Part shown: piece after piece, positions 19,384 to 32,519 of the stretch
How positions within the stretch are numbered: position 1 is the stretch's first letter
Layout: each line of letters starts with the position of its first letter
Origin: Synechococcus sp. KORDI-100
Lineage (GTDB): Bacteria; Cyanobacteriota; Cyanobacteriia; PCC-6307; Cyanobiaceae
DNA: 64,000 bases
Assembly: GCF_000737535.1 (NCBI RefSeq)
Contig: NZ_CP006269.1
Coordinates: 992,001 to 1,056,000 of the forward strand
Direction: 5' to 3'
The notes under the pieces: model-generated
What the model was told of the DNA's origin: nothing
The model's database searches: none
Seen by the model: only the letters and a program-made list of their open reading frames with translations
Translations under genes and position numbers: made by a program

Positions 19384-19467
19384 GCTCTGGTGTGACAGGC
19401 CTTTGCGAATGATGGCGTGCCGTGGTGTCTGTGCAGAACAATGAGGTCGTTTCCAGCAAGCGCTTCC

Positions 19468-19572
19468 ATGGACACCGCCCTCACCTCGGCTGAAATTTTC
19501 ATTGCCCTTGTGGTCGCTGCCCACGCTGCAGTGCTGGCGCTCAGGCTTTCGATCAGCTTGTACGAAGCCTGA
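19468..19572 (+). CDS. psaM: Photosystem I reaction centre subunit XII (PsaM)
   Basis: A 34-residue single-helix membrane protein. The frame reads MDTALTSAEIFIALVVAAHA and then AVLALRLSISLYEA. PsaM proteins are about 31 residues with the same pattern: a short N-terminal loop with T-x-x-Q/E-I/V-x-x-A-L-V, then A-V-L-A-x-R-L-S-x-x-L-Y near the C-terminus. PsaM sits at the PSI trimer interface region. It lies divergent to CRR6 and upstream of a small membrane-anchored protein gene. Identification rests on pattern recall, but the R-L-S-x-x-L-Y ending is distinctive. Confidence 0.85.
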   Translation: MDTALTSAEIFIALVVAAHAAVLALRLSISLYEA

Positions 19573-19684
19573 TCTTCCAAAGGGTGAATCAAAGCCTTGG
19601 CAGCAAGGATCCGCTGCGTTAGAAGCGGGACTCTGTGTTCAGCTGTTGGCTTCGTCAACTGCGCCACGACCCCCTTCGTCAGCC

Positions 19685-20002
19685 GTGGATGCCGCCACCC
19701 TGGCGGCATCCATTCAGAAGCAGACCGACCAAAGGGAGCTGCACTGCAGCGTGATGGCTCTTGCCGTGAAGCTTGGGCTGGTGGTTTTGGGGTGCGTCAG
19801 CATCGTGCGACTTTCGGGTGCCTACCAGGAGCGGCTCGACCGCCACAGTGAAATCGACGCTGTCGTCACCGTGGAGACGGCCAAGCTGCAATCGCTTCAA
19901 CAGCGGTTCGACCGGTTGTTCAGCATCGGCGGCGAAAAACGATTGCTCGGAGAGCAGGACCAATGGATCGCGCCGAATCGCGTACGAATCATCTGGCGCT
20001 GA
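19685..20002 (+). CDS. Small membrane-anchored conserved protein
   Basis: About 105 residues from a GTG start beginning VDAATLAASIQKQTDQRELH; an ATG at 19754 (MALAVKLGLVVLGCVSIVRL) is the alternative. A single hydrophobic segment near residues 27-40 is followed by a short coiled coil (VETAKLQSLQQRFDRLFSIG) and a conserved-looking basic end (EQDQWIAPNRVRIIWR). The pattern resembles hypothetical proteins found across marine picocyanobacteria. No function known. It lies between psaM and the protochlorophyllide reductase gene. Confidence 0.55.
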   Translation: MDAATLAASIQKQTDQRELHCSVMALAVKLGLVVLGCVSIVRLSGAYQERLDRHSEIDAVVTVETAKLQSLQQRFDRLFSIGGEKRLLGEQDQWIAPNRVRIIWR

Positions 20003-20011
20003 GATTCATAA

Positions 20012-21976
<1,965 letters not shown>

Positions 21977-22020
21977 TCACCAAGAAATGAAAGATCTGGG
22001 CTCAGAGGAGTGGTCTGGAG

Positions 22021-22074
22021 GCCCCTTTTGCAATGCTGAGGGGCTGAAAATGAGTGAAGTTACTCAGGTTTTTT
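22021..22074 (+). terminator. Hairpins and T-run upstream of the amine oxidase; possible sRNA end
   Basis: GCCCCT and AGGGGC pair across a 12-base loop at 22021-22044. Then TGAGT and ACTCA pair at 22051-22066, followed by GG and six T. No gene ends here on the plus strand, since chlL reads away, so this could be the 3' end of a small RNA or simply leader structure. The second stem is only five base pairs. Confidence 0.25.
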
Positions 22075-22209
22075 GAGCAGGTTTCTGACATGCAGTCCTC
22101 TTCATTTCTGAAGCGGGTCTTTGTATCTGCTCCTAAACGGTTCCGCCCACTGCCTTGCACTCGAGCGTCGAGCTTTCCATCATGATCTCGCTCCTTCTCT
22201 CGACAAGCG

Positions 22210-23682
22210 ATGCGTCTGTCTCGACGGTCTCTCCTCACCGGCACCGCCGGACTGGCTGGTGCTGCCGTCGTTGGACGCAGCGCTAAGGCCGAGGGAGCTC
22301 GATCGGGTGCTGCTGTTGATGCCGTGGTGATTGGAGGAGGACTGTCGGGTTTGATTGCTGCCCGTGAACTGGTGAAACAAGGGAAAACCGTGACATTGCT
22401 GGAAGCCAAAAGCACGATCGGAGGCCGCATGGTCAATCAAAAAGTGGCCGGTGGTGGGGTGATTGACCTTGGCGGCCAATGGGGAGGAAAAACCCATTAC
22501 CGGCTCGAGGCCCTCTCTGAGGAATTGAAACTGAAGCGTTACCCGTCTTATTACGAAGGAAAGGGTGTCTTTATTTGGAATGGCAAGTCATACACAACTG
22601 ACTTGTTCAATGATTTTTGGCGGTCAATTGGATTTTCGAACCCGGATGATATTGATCTTCCAGAGAAGGAAAAAGAAGCTGCACTGCAGCTTTGGAACGA
22701 GTTGTTTGAGATCTCTAAATCCATATCGGTTGAACAGCCCTGGACCTCTCCAAATGCGCAGGTGTTGGACGCGACTCCTGTCTCTCAGTGGCTTTTAGAA
22801 CGTAATGCTGCTCCCTTGGCACAGTGGATGTTCGGCTGGATCTGTCGAGGTAATGGTGCTCAGGTGTTTGAACCCTATGAATCTTCGATGCTCCATCTGG
22901 CCTGGAGTATGGCAGTGGCACCACCGAATGAAACGGCTGAAGATTGGCTGTTCTACAAAGGTGCAGGTGAAGTTGCCAAAATCATTGCGAATGAGCTGGG
23001 AAGTCGCATCATCCTGAATGCGCCTGTGTTCAAAATTGACCAGGATTCAAGTGGTTTAACTGTTATTTACGGTGATTGCAAAACAGTCAGAGCCAAAACG
23101 GCCGTCGTTGCTATCCCGCCACCATTGCGGCTCAACATTCAATTCAATCCGCCACTTCCTCCTCGGTTTGTGCAGTTGATGCGGCGCACCCCCATGCCGT
23201 CGAAATGGAAGGTGCTTGCTGTTTACCCCACAGCCTTTTGGCGAGATCAGGGTTACTGCGCGGCTGGCTCAGGGAATTTGGACGTTCTTGAGCAGACCGC
23301 TGATGCCTGCCCACCTGAGGGAAACCCAGGCATCATCGCCAGTTTCGTTTCTGGGAACAAAATCGGCGGTTTCAGCCAGCTGAGTCATCAGGAGCAGAGG
23401 GCCCTTGTTCTGAAAGATCTCGCTGCCTACTGGGGACCGCAGGCCAAAGAGCCGATCGAATTGGTGATCGTGCGTTGGACCGAAGATGCCTGGATCGGGG
23501 GTGGTTATGGCGTTACGCGAAGCACCGGCGCCTGGACTGCATTCGGATCAGGTTGGCAGGATGACCACGGAAAGGTGTTCTGGGCTGGAACGGAACAATC
23601 AACACGTTGGCCTGGCTATTTCGAGGGTGCGATTGAGGCTGGACTTGCCGCGGTCAAGCGCCTGAATGCCGTTCTGGCGTGA
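22210..23682 (+). CDS. Tat-exported flavin amine oxidase, intact copy
   Basis: A 490-residue FAD-dependent amine oxidase. The N-terminus is a twin-arginine signal (RLSRRSLLTGTAGLAGAAV) ending near AKAEGA, so it should act in the periplasm. The FAD motif VVIGGGLSGLIAARELVKQG is near residue 37, GGRMVNQ and IDLGGQWGG follow, and the C-terminal FAD signature is VFWAGTEQSTRWPGYFEGAIEAG. The natural substrate (amino acid, polyamine or monoamine) cannot be told. It is more AT-rich than neighbouring chl genes. A disabled paralogue lies in opposite orientation 0.7 kb downstream. It interrupts the chlL-chlB interval. Confidence 0.9.
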   Translation: MRLSRRSLLTGTAGLAGAAVVGRSAKAEGARSGAAVDAVVIGGGLSGLIAARELVKQGKTVTLLEAKSTIGGRMVNQKVAGGGVIDLGGQWGGKTHYRLEALSEELKLKRYPSYYEGKGVFIWNGKSYTTDLFNDFWRSIGFSNPDDIDLPEKEKEAALQLWNELFEISKSISVEQPWTSPNAQVLDATPVSQWLLERNAAPLAQWMFGWICRGNGAQVFEPYESSMLHLAWSMAVAPPNETAEDWLFYKGAGEVAKIIANELGSRIILNAPVFKIDQDSSGLTVIYGDCKTVRAKTAVVAIPPPLRLNIQFNPPLPPRFVQLMRRTPMPSKWKVLAVYPTAFWRDQGYCAAGSGNLDVLEQTADACPPEGNPGIIASFVSGNKIGGFSQLSHQEQRALVLKDLAAYWGPQAKEPIELVIVRWTEDAWIGGGYGVTRSTGAWTAFGSGWQDDHGKVFWAGTEQSTRWPGYFEGAIEAGLAAVKRLNAVLA

Positions 23683-23717
23683 TGGAGCCGTTCGAGTCAC
23701 CACAGCCTCATTGGTTG

Positions 23718-24320
23718 TTAATCGATGTGCTGGTTGATGTGGTCTTTGAACCGAGCAAAGTCAGCATCAATGTTTGGGTTGACAATGACGTCGTGCATTG
23801 AGAACGTAGGCAACTGCGTCATGGCAAGATATCTGTAATTCACGTGCATAGGGAAAAATAAATCGTCAACACTTCTGCCCTGCATCAAATATTCGTTTGG
23901 ATCAGTGAAGGCTCCAAGAGGGGCGTCGAATGTTAGAGAGAACATATATTTTTTACCTGTTAAACCACCTTTGGTGCCGTAGTTCTTTTCCGGCGCCTGG
24001 CGCGAACGCCCGGTTCCAAGCCAGAGTTTCCCATGGCCGGGCGTTGTGTAGATCTGGTCGATGTATTTCTTGAAGCTCCAGGGAAAGCTCATCCAATTCA
24101 CCGGTGACTGCACAATCAGATAGTCACACCAAAGATGATTGTTGACTTCCGTTTCAACATCCCAGGCTCGAGCGGTCCAGGTTTGTTTGATTTCGAAACC
24201 TCTGCTCAGGAATTGGCTTGCTGCGATTTCAAAGAGAGATTGGTTCAGTTTGCCAGGAGAATATGAGCCGAATTCTGGTTCGTGGGCATTGATCATAAAA
24301 ATCTTCGGCATTGCTTTCAT
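23718..24320 (-). CDS. MdaB-like NAD(P)H quinone oxidoreductase
   Basis: A 200-residue flavodoxin-fold protein of the modulator-of-drug-activity/NQO family. Segments typical of it are KIFMINAHEPEFGSYSPGKL (FMN/FAD phosphate region), LWCDYLIVQSPVNWMSFPW (P-x-x-W-x-x-x-P), FKKYIDQIYTTPGHGKL, and GGLTGKKYMFSLTFDAP. It reduces quinones by two electrons and protects against oxidative stress. Low GC and position between two amine-oxidase copies suggest arrival as a cassette with them. It could remove reactive quinones or peroxide-related products of amine oxidation, which is inference. Confidence 0.85.
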   Translation of the reverse strand: MKAMPKIFMINAHEPEFGSYSPGKLNQSLFEIAASQFLSRGFEIKQTWTARAWDVETEVNNHLWCDYLIVQSPVNWMSFPWSFKKYIDQIYTTPGHGKLWLGTGRSRQAPEKNYGTKGGLTGKKYMFSLTFDAPLGAFTDPNEYLMQGRSVDDLFFPMHVNYRYLAMTQLPTFSMHDVIVNPNIDADFARFKDHINQHID

Positions 24321-24390
24321 GGTTCCTTCTTTAAGAGCGGTATGGGTGAATGTCTCGTCATGATTTCAGCCTGATTGACATCATTCAGGG

Positions 24391-25925
24391 TCATGCCTGT
24401 GCCATCGCTTTGATCGATGACTGAATGCCGGCTTCAATGGCGCCTTCGAAGTACCCGGGCCAGCGGCTGGAGGCTTCGGTCCCGGCCCAATGCACTCGTC
24501 CATGGGATTGCTGCCAGCCCTGGCCATAAGTGGTCCAAGCTCCGGGGGTCACAAAGCTTGTGAAGGCTCCTGAGGACCAGTCCTCCTGATTCCAGTTCTG
24601 CAGAATCAATTCCTGTGGTTCACCTGCTTCAGGCCCCCAGTAAGCGATCAGGTCATCCAGAACAGCGCGACGTTGTTGTTGTCCGCTCATTCTCTGGAAA
24701 TCAACAGCGGCACTGGCTGTCACAAAACTGGCAAGGATTCCCGGTGTGCCGCTCGGCAAGGAACTGTCTGCTGTGAGTTCCAGAGTCTTGAGATTGCCAA
24801 CGCCGAAGCCGTTGAGCCCCTTGTCGCGCCAGAAGGCCGACGTGTAGATCGCGAACACCTTGATCATGGATCCCATCGGGCTCCGCTGCAGGAATGAGCG
24901 GGTCTCTGCCGGCAGGTCGGGGCTGAAGGTGATGCGCTGACGCAACGGTGGTGGAATGGCGACGATGGCACTTTTCGCCTTGATCCGTTGGCCTGTTCCG
25001 AACCCGAGGGCAACGCCATTGCCCTGTTGTTCGATGGCATGGACCGGTGAATTCAGGCTGATGAAGGAATTGAGTTCAGCATTGAGCCGCTCGGCCACCT
25101 GACCGGCCGCCCCTTTCAGCAACCAGGATTCGGGTGCTTCGTCCTGAGGGGCGACCGATTGCGTCCAGGCCAGGTGAAGGATGGAGGCGTCCCAGGGGTC
25201 AAAGCCTCCGGAACCGCCGACGACCGACAGCCACTCCAGCTCGAAGTCGCTGAGCCTTGAGCGGCTGTTGTTCTCGCACCAGGCACGTATCGAGGTGCGA
25301 TCGAGTTCGCTGGCATTCGGTGCTGTCCATGGCTTGGCCGAATCAACGGATGCGGCGAGGGAACGAAAACCTTCAGGGCCGCTTTGGCCTTCGCCACCTC
25401 CTCTGGTGGTTGCTGGATTTGATCCCCGTCGAACAACAGCACGCTGTTGGATGGTGTTTTGGCGAGATCGGCCACAACCCTTCGGCCATCCCACATAAAG
25501 ACACCCTAACCGTCGTGGTAGCTGGGGAATCGTTCGATCCCGAGCTCATTCACCAGGCCCTCAAATCGGTGATGGGTGTCACCGCCCCATTGGCCGCCCA
25601 GATCGATGACGGCTCCCGTGCGGGTGGTCTGACGGATCATCCGCCCACCCGTACGGTTGCGTGCTTCCAGGATCTGAACACGCAGCCCCTGCTTTCGCAG
25701 TTGGCGAGCGGCAACCAGGCCCGACAAGCCTGCGCCGACGACGACCACATCAACCTCGGCAGGTGGCGTTGTCTGGGATGCCTGGCCAGTGCGTTGAAGA
25801 GCCAGGCTGCTGAGCCCCGCCAGTCCGGCGCCGGCCATGAGTTCACGACGTGAAAGGGACACCGCGGGCGAGATGACTTGTCGTCTTTTTAGCCAGAGCT
25901 GTCGTCTCTGCAGCGCAGGATGCAT
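24391..25925 (-). pseudogene. Tat-type flavin amine oxidase, disrupted second copy
   Basis: Paralogue of the intact gene at 22210. The first part has a Tat motif ([15 protein letters not shown]), the FAD site [20 protein letters not shown] and IDLGGQWGG, ending in SYHDG and then TAG at 25506-25508, where the paralogue has SYYEGKG. The same frame resumes at once (GVFMWDGRRV). At 25360-25375, in a run of four A, the frame shifts by one base: AALKVF continues as RSLAASVDSAKPWTAPNASE in another frame. The rest, to the C-terminal FAD motif (VHWAGTEASSRWPGYFEGAIEAG), is open. One nonsense and one frameshift therefore disable it. The first Met is uncertain. Confidence 0.85.
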
Positions 25926-26100
25926 CGCCGCCTGGTGCCGCAGCGTGCCCGATTCAGGTTGTTGTTGAGCCGAAAGGGTGCGGAGGGATTGGCAGACCTC
26001 TTCGACGTCTCAGGCTTGTTCCGGAACGACTCTGGATCGATTCCAGAGTGTTGCCTGATCAATCCATCTCTGATTGAGGACAACATCTGCCCCCATGTGA

Positions 26101-27678
26101 TCAGGCCTTGTAATGGGCTTTGGCGTCGTACAGCGTTTCGCTGCTGATCTCCCGGCAGCCCACCTCCCGGGCGTAGGCCTCAGCATTGCGCCGGACCTTG
26201 CCACGAACAAAGAAGGGGATCTTCCTGAGCTCCGCTTCACCATCGAAGGTCCAGATCAGAGCGTCATCGTCCAGGTCTGGAACATCACTGGGTTCTGTTG
26301 AATCGGACGCAGCACCGGAACCGCCGGCATGACCGAGGTGGCTCTGATGTCCGTCCACAAATTCAAAGTCGTGGCGGAACATGCCGATCAGGTGTTCCTC
26401 CAGACCCATCATCAATGGGTGCACCCAGTCGTCGAAAATCACATTCGCCCCTTCCCAGCCCATCTGCGGGCTTGTCCTGGCAGGAACGTCCTGCACATGC
26501 ATGGGTGTGCTGATCACGGCGCATGGGATCCCCAGTCGCTTGGCGCTGTGACGTTCCATCTGCGTGCCGAGCACCAGTTCCGGAGCTGCTTCAGCCATGG
26601 CCGCCTCGACGGCGAGGTAGTCGTCACAGATCAGCGCCTCCAGGCCCATGGCTTTGGCAGCTGCCCTGACAGGTCTGGCCATCTCGCGGCTGTAGGTCCC
26701 GAGGCCGACAACCTTGAAGCCCAGTTCCTCCCCGCAGATCCTGGCCGCTGCCAGTGCATGGGTGCCGTCTCCGAAGATGAACACCCTCTTCCCCGTGAGG
26801 TAGGTGGAGTCCACCGACTCGGAATACCAGGGCAGGCGTGATCGCTGATGTGCCTCACGGCGGTCTGGGGGATCCATGCCCAGCAGCCCGTGCACTTCAC
26901 AGAGGAAATCGTGGGTGGCACCGATCCCGATCGGAACGGTGCGGGAAAAGGGAATGCCGAAGTTGCGCTCCAGCCAGCTGCAGGTCGATTCAGCGACCTC
27001 GGGGTACAGGCAGACGTTGAGATCGGCCTGGGGCAAACGCTGCACATCGTTGACGCCGGCACCCAGGGGAGCCACGACACCCACATCGATGCCATGGAGT
27101 GTGAGCAGTCGTTGCACTTCGAGAACATCATCGCGGCAGCGGAACCCGAGCAATGAGGGGCCAAGCAGGTTGACCCGCGGTCGCCGTCCCTCCTGCTGCC
27201 AGGCCAGTGGACTGTGGTTGGGCTGCGTTGGCACCTGCGCTTTCAGCAGGCTGCGCACCAGCTGATAGAAGGTTTCCGCGGCTCCCCAGTTCTCCTTCTT
27301 GCTGTAAGCGGGCAACTCCAAGGTCACGACAGGCATGTCGAGGCCCATCCCCTGAGCGAGGGCCCCGGGTTGATCCTGGATCAGTTCAGCGGTGCAGCTC
27401 TCACCGACCAACAGGGCATCGGGCTGGAAACGGTCGACGGCCTCACGCACATGTCGTTTGACCAGCTCGGCGGTGTCGCCACCCAGGTCGCGGGCCTGGA
27501 ACGTTGTGTAGGTGACGGGTGGCCGCTGGCCCCGCCGCTCGATCATCGTGAACAGCAGATCGGCGTAGGTGTCCCCCTGTGGAGCGTGGAGCACGTAGTG
27601 CAAGCCTTGCATCGATGCCGCGATGCGCATGGCGCCCACGTGGGGAGGTCCTTCGTAGGTCCAGAGCGTCAGTTGCAT
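26101..27678 (-). CDS. chlB: Light-independent protochlorophyllide reductase subunit B
   Basis: Beta-like subunit of the ChlN-ChlB catalytic heterotetramer. The 525-residue protein starts [20 protein letters not shown], the family signature, and continues with [40 protein letters not shown], and ends with the C-terminal small domain ([20 protein letters not shown]). The cluster ligand Asp/Cys segments are in the expected places. It lies four bases downstream of chlN on the same strand, so the two subunits are co-transcribed. chlL is separate. Confidence 0.98.
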   Translation of the reverse strand: MQLTLWTYEGPPHVGAMRIAASMQGLHYVLHAPQGDTYADLLFTMIERRGQRPPVTYTTFQARDLGGDTAELVKRHVREAVDRFQPDALLVGESCTAELIQDQPGALAQGMGLDMPVVTLELPAYSKKENWGAAETFYQLVRSLLKAQVPTQPNHSPLAWQQEGRRPRVNLLGPSLLGFRCRDDVLEVQRLLTLHGIDVGVVAPLGAGVNDVQRLPQADLNVCLYPEVAESTCSWLERNFGIPFSRTVPIGIGATHDFLCEVHGLLGMDPPDRREAHQRSRLPWYSESVDSTYLTGKRVFIFGDGTHALAAARICGEELGFKVVGLGTYSREMARPVRAAAKAMGLEALICDDYLAVEAAMAEAAPELVLGTQMERHSAKRLGIPCAVISTPMHVQDVPARTSPQMGWEGANVIFDDWVHPLMMGLEEHLIGMFRHDFEFVDGHQSHLGHAGGSGAASDSTEPSDVPDLDDDALIWTFDGEAELRKIPFFVRGKVRRNAEAYAREVGCREISSETLYDAKAHYKA

Positions 27679-27681
27679 GGT

Positions 27682-28986
<1,305 letters not shown>

Positions 28987-29141
28987 TCAACTTGCAAGAT
29001 CACGGGCCCCACACGCCAGAGCCTGCGCAAACTCTTTGGGATCAGTACAGGAATCAAGACATGTCCAGAACGGGGATGTGTTCGTGTCGTCGATGCAAAG
29101 CCTTGCTAAGTCAAACGTCAACAGCAGTTCAATGAAGAGCT

Positions 29142-30217
29142 ATGGCTGGCGTCAATCCAAAATTTCTGATCAGCAAGGATTTTTCGAGGCATACCAAAGC
29201 AGCGCTTGACCTCGATGACGATGTTGTTCTGACTTATTACATCGACGACTCCGATGGAACCCAATCTCTGGCGGATGGTCGAACCATCACAACCCTGCCT
29301 CACACGACTGAAGAGGTCCGCTTCATTGAGGGGATCTTTGATGGGCTGGACACCTTGTTGGCCATCGATTTTGAACGATCCCCAACAACAAAAGGATCCG
29401 ATATCGATATTTACAGCGTGATTGATTCCAGTGATTGGGAAAAGATGATTTAGGTGAAGTCGCTGATCAGGAGCACAAGCGTCGCGCTGGATCATGGTGG
29501 GATGTTTTGTGGCGCGATACGGATGGAAAAAGATCGCAAAATGATAGTGATTTGTTTACAATCATCCATGAAATCGGCCATGCATTAGGCCTCTCTCACC
29601 CGAAGGAGAAGCCACATAGCAAGAAGTGGGACTCATCCGACACGGTGATGTCTTACAACGACGGGCCAAATGGTTGGGATACAAAATTTTCTACTTCCGA
29701 TCTCCAAGCGCTTGAAATGATCTGAGGATCCCGCGATGGGTCTGTGAAGCCAAGTGATCAGGACAAACAATCTGGTGGCAAAATCAAGGAATTTTTTGGT
29801 ACCAGGCGAAGCGACGATATCACTGCAAAGAACGGAGATGATGATGTTTTTGGCTACGGTGGAAATGACGAGCTTCAAGGCCGTTCAGGTGACGATATCC
29901 TTTTTGGTGATGCCGGAAATGATGATCTTTATGGGGGAAACGGTGATGATATTCTCGACGGTGGTCTCGGTAACAATTGGCTCCGGGGAGGTTCTGGGCA
30001 GGATCGGTTCGTTATTGACTTAAAGGGATATCAGACAATTAATGACTTCAAATTGAGAGAAGACGAGTTCTGGATTGTGAACGGCAACAAAACATATTGG
30101 AATTGGGATTGGGAATATGATGGCAATAAAACCTATATTTACGATCGAAAGAGTGGAAATGACATAGCCGAATTCAATGGCCGTCACAATCTTGAAAAGG
30201 CTTATATTTATGGCTAA
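29142..30217 (+). pseudogene. Serralysin-type M10 RTX metalloprotease, disrupted
   Basis: The gene reads in three pieces. Codons from 29142 give a serralysin-like propeptide/N-domain (VRFIEGIFDGLDTLLAIDFE, DIDIYSV) to SSDWEKMI and a stop. In the next frame, entered at a GGG run near 29437-29439, the protein continues SWWDVLWRD and the zinc motif IIHEIGHALGLSHP with the Met-turn VMSYND. It then meets TGA at 29723-29725 in LEMI*GSRDGS, where Trp would be expected. The same frame then gives RTX calcium nonapeptides (GGNDELQGRSGDDILFGDAG, GGNGDDILDGG) and a T1SS-type tail. A one-base loss and one nonsense codon disable an exported protease. Confidence 0.85.
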
Positions 30218-30282
30218 AGTCTTAATTGAGCGAGCAAATCAAGCGTTTAGTTTGAATCGAGCCTCTACAACTTTTAAATCAT

Positions 30283-30660
30283 TCAAAGGCGTCGGCGGAA
30301 TCCATCATTTCGGAAATTGTGATCGTTGGACTCCACTCGGCTGATCCGCCAAACATTGCGGCTGACTTTCCTGGCCACAAGACCGCCACGTTCTACCCGT
30401 TCGCCGCCTGGTTTGGCACCCATCAGGAAGCTCACCTCAGATGTTGTGAGCGGTGCTCCGGTATCGATTGCCAGAGCTGTGAGCTCCAGTCGCTGACGCA
30501 GCTGCCGGATCCTTTCGGCATCGCTGCTGTCGGTTTCCAGCCAGGGCAACTCAACCTGGCCATCCTGGGCTAGGCGCTGCATCAATCCAAAGCTCACCAT
30601 GCCGAGTGCCTGATCGGCATTCATCGGCATGGGTGACTGGGACTGATCCGGAAGCGCCAT
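30283..30660 (-). CDS. Conserved hypothetical protein next to csoS1D
   Basis: Up to 125 residues; Met codons at residues 11 and 13 are alternative starts. The N-terminal half looks helical ([37 protein letters not shown]). The C-terminal half has a Gly-rich turn ([20 protein letters not shown]) and ends in a basic segment. I do not recognise a domain. It is divergent from csoS1D with about 115 bases between, so it may share its promoter region and possibly a link to the carboxysome, though nothing in the protein itself shows that. Confidence 0.5.
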   Translation of the reverse strand: MALPDQSQSPMPMNADQALGMVSFGLMQRLAQDGQVELPWLETDSSDAERIRQLRQRLELTALAIDTGAPLTTSEVSFLMGAKPGGERVERGGLVARKVSRNVWRISRVESNDHNFRNDGFRRRL

Positions 30661-30774
30661 GGTCTTCAGGGGTGTTTCGCGGACGGTATCGGCTCCGCTT
30701 CAGGACGCAAGAGTGTCAATCACTGGCCTAATGAGGCACCAACAGGACCGAAAGCGTCCGTTACACTCCCGGCC

Positions 30775-31560
30775 ATGACCCGTTTTGCCAGCTTCGATGC
30801 TCGGGAGCGGCGACGCGGCGGTAGTGCTCTCGTCACCGGCACTGAGGTGACCCCCCAGCAGGGGGGCGCGAGCTGTGTTGTGACAACGGATTCAGAGTCG
30901 CCCCGGCTGCTTCGTCAGAACAGCCATGTGCAGTCGATCGAATTGCGTACCCACGTGTTCATCGACTCGCTGCAGCCGCAACTGGCGGCCTACATGGGAT
31001 CGGTGAGCCAGGGATTTCTGCCCATTCCCGGAGACGCCTGCCTTTGGATGGAGGTGTCGCCGGGAATGGCGGTTCACCGCGTGACCGATATTGCTCTCAA
31101 GGCCAGCAATGTTCGTCTCGGCCAGATGGTCGTGGAACGGGCGTTCGGTTCGATGGCCTTGTACCACCGCGATCAGAGCACGGTTCTCCATTCCGGGGAT
31201 GTGGTGCTGGAAGCGATCGGCAGCACCATCGATCAGCGGTCTCCTGCGGATGTGAGCTGGACCGAAGTCATCCGAGCGATCACCCCGGACCATGCCGTGT
31301 TGATCAACCGTCAGAACCGACGCGGCTCGATGATTGAAGCCGGCATGAGCATGTTCATTCTTGAGACGGAGCCGGCGGGATATGTGCTGATCGCCGCCAA
31401 CGAAGCCGAAAAAGCGTCCAACATCACCCTGGTGGATGTGAAGGCGGTGGGCGCCTTCGGACGTTTAACCCTGGCAGGGCGAGAGGGTGATGTCGAGGAA
31501 GCGGCGGCAGCGGCGATGCGTGCCATCGACCATGTCAACAGCAATTCACGGCTTCGCTGA
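30775..31560 (+). CDS. csoS1D: Carboxysome tandem-BMC shell protein CsoS1D
   Basis: A 261-residue protein with two fused bacterial-microcompartment domains, which forms pseudohexameric trimers that stack and have a large gated pore, thought to pass RuBP or 3PGA through the alpha-carboxysome shell. The first 50 or so residues are a basic, Gly/Ser-rich extension. BMC-like repeats start with [20 protein letters not shown] and with [41 protein letters not shown] and EADP-like turns follow. It sits upstream of csoS1 with an antisense rdgB between, the order known in picocyanobacteria. Confidence 0.94.
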   Translation: MTRFASFDARERRRGGSALVTGTEVTPQQGGASCVVTTDSESPRLLRQNSHVQSIELRTHVFIDSLQPQLAAYMGSVSQGFLPIPGDACLWMEVSPGMAVHRVTDIALKASNVRLGQMVVERAFGSMALYHRDQSTVLHSGDVVLEAIGSTIDQRSPADVSWTEVIRAITPDHAVLINRQNRRGSMIEAGMSMFILETEPAGYVLIAANEAEKASNITLVDVKAVGAFGRLTLAGREGDVEEAAAAAMRAIDHVNSNSRLR

Positions 31561-31584
31561 TTGCGATTGCACTGATCGCTGCAC

Positions 31585-32190
31585 TCAGCTGAGCTGAAGC
31601 AGTTGACGTAAATCCGGTGCAAGAGCTCGTGCAGCTTTGCCGCGACTGCCGAGTCGGATCAGCTGGGCGTGATTGAGTTCGCCATAGGTGCAGCGGGCCT
31701 CACGGATCCAGAGCAACGACTCGTAGCAACCACCTGGATAGGCAGGAGCGCTGAGCAGTTCACCCCAGCAGATCCCCTCGGCGGCAGCGACGCAGGTTCC
31801 TGTTGGATCGCTGATCACCATGGTGCTTCGAAAGCAGGCACTCCGATAAGGGGTCGGACCGACAGCACTGAGCAATTTCTCAAGCTTCAAGGCATCCGTT
31901 TCGGCGTAACGGGCTGAAAACAGGCCCGGAGCACCGGAGAGAGCATCAACCTCAAGGCCTGAATCATCAGCGAGGGACCAGTGCCCAGTGCGCCTGGCCG
32001 CTGCCGACGCCTTCAGTGCGGCATTTTCGCGATACGTGTGTCCTGTCTCCTCAACGTCCAAATCGCTTGGTTGGCGATCAACAACGAGATCCAGCGGCGC
32101 AAGCATGGCTTCGATTTCAGCAATCTTGGTTGGATTGCTGGTCGCAAGGATCAGCCTGGGCTTCAAGGGAGACCGCAAATCGGTCACCAT
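31585..32190 (-). CDS. rdgB: Non-canonical purine NTP pyrophosphatase (RdgB/HAM1)
   Basis: Hydrolyses ITP, dITP and XTP to monophosphates, keeping deaminated purines out of nucleic acids. The start at 32190 (MVTDLRSPLKPRLILATSNP) gives 201 residues. Signature segments: LILATSNPTKIAEIEAML, YRENAALKASAAARRTGHWS, LADDSGLEVDALSGAPGLFS and AEGICWGELLSAP. It runs opposite to the carboxysome genes on either side. No functional link to carboxysomes is implied. Confidence 0.95.
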   Translation of the reverse strand: MVTDLRSPLKPRLILATSNPTKIAEIEAMLAPLDLVVDRQPSDLDVEETGHTYRENAALKASAAARRTGHWSLADDSGLEVDALSGAPGLFSARYAETDALKLEKLLSAVGPTPYRSACFRSTMVISDPTGTCVAAAEGICWGELLSAPAYPGGCYESLLWIREARCTYGELNHAQLIRLGSRGKAARALAPDLRQLLQLS

Positions 32191-32519
32191 TGTGCTGGCC
32201 TGACGTGGATTAGGGGTAGGGATCTGACAACGGCGGGTTGAGTGAAACGGTACGGGTTGAACATTCCACCCCTCAGCAGAGCCTTGGGACCGTTTCACGG
32301 CAAGAAAATATTCAGCTCAGGCCAGGTCGACAACCTTCTGTCTGCAGGCCAGCACAGGAATTCCCACAGCAGTTCGGAACAGTCAGGGACAGGGTGATAA
32401 GCCCGGCTTATTTCGTTCACTATGGACAGTGATTGCGGTATGCCACCGAATTGCTTGACGGGAGTGCTGTCAGCAGAGCAGTCTCTCGGGCGAACAATCC
32501 ACCCATTCTCCCGGTAGGC

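Noticed and set aside
19368-19709. Minus-strand ORF of 113 codons over psaM
   Set aside because: Antisense to psaM and the start of the next gene, with no domain; psaM explains the region better.
25920-26147. Small plus-strand ORF between the broken amine oxidase and chlB
   Set aside because: 75 residues with no motif, antisense to the likely amine-oxidase leader and overlapping the chlB end.
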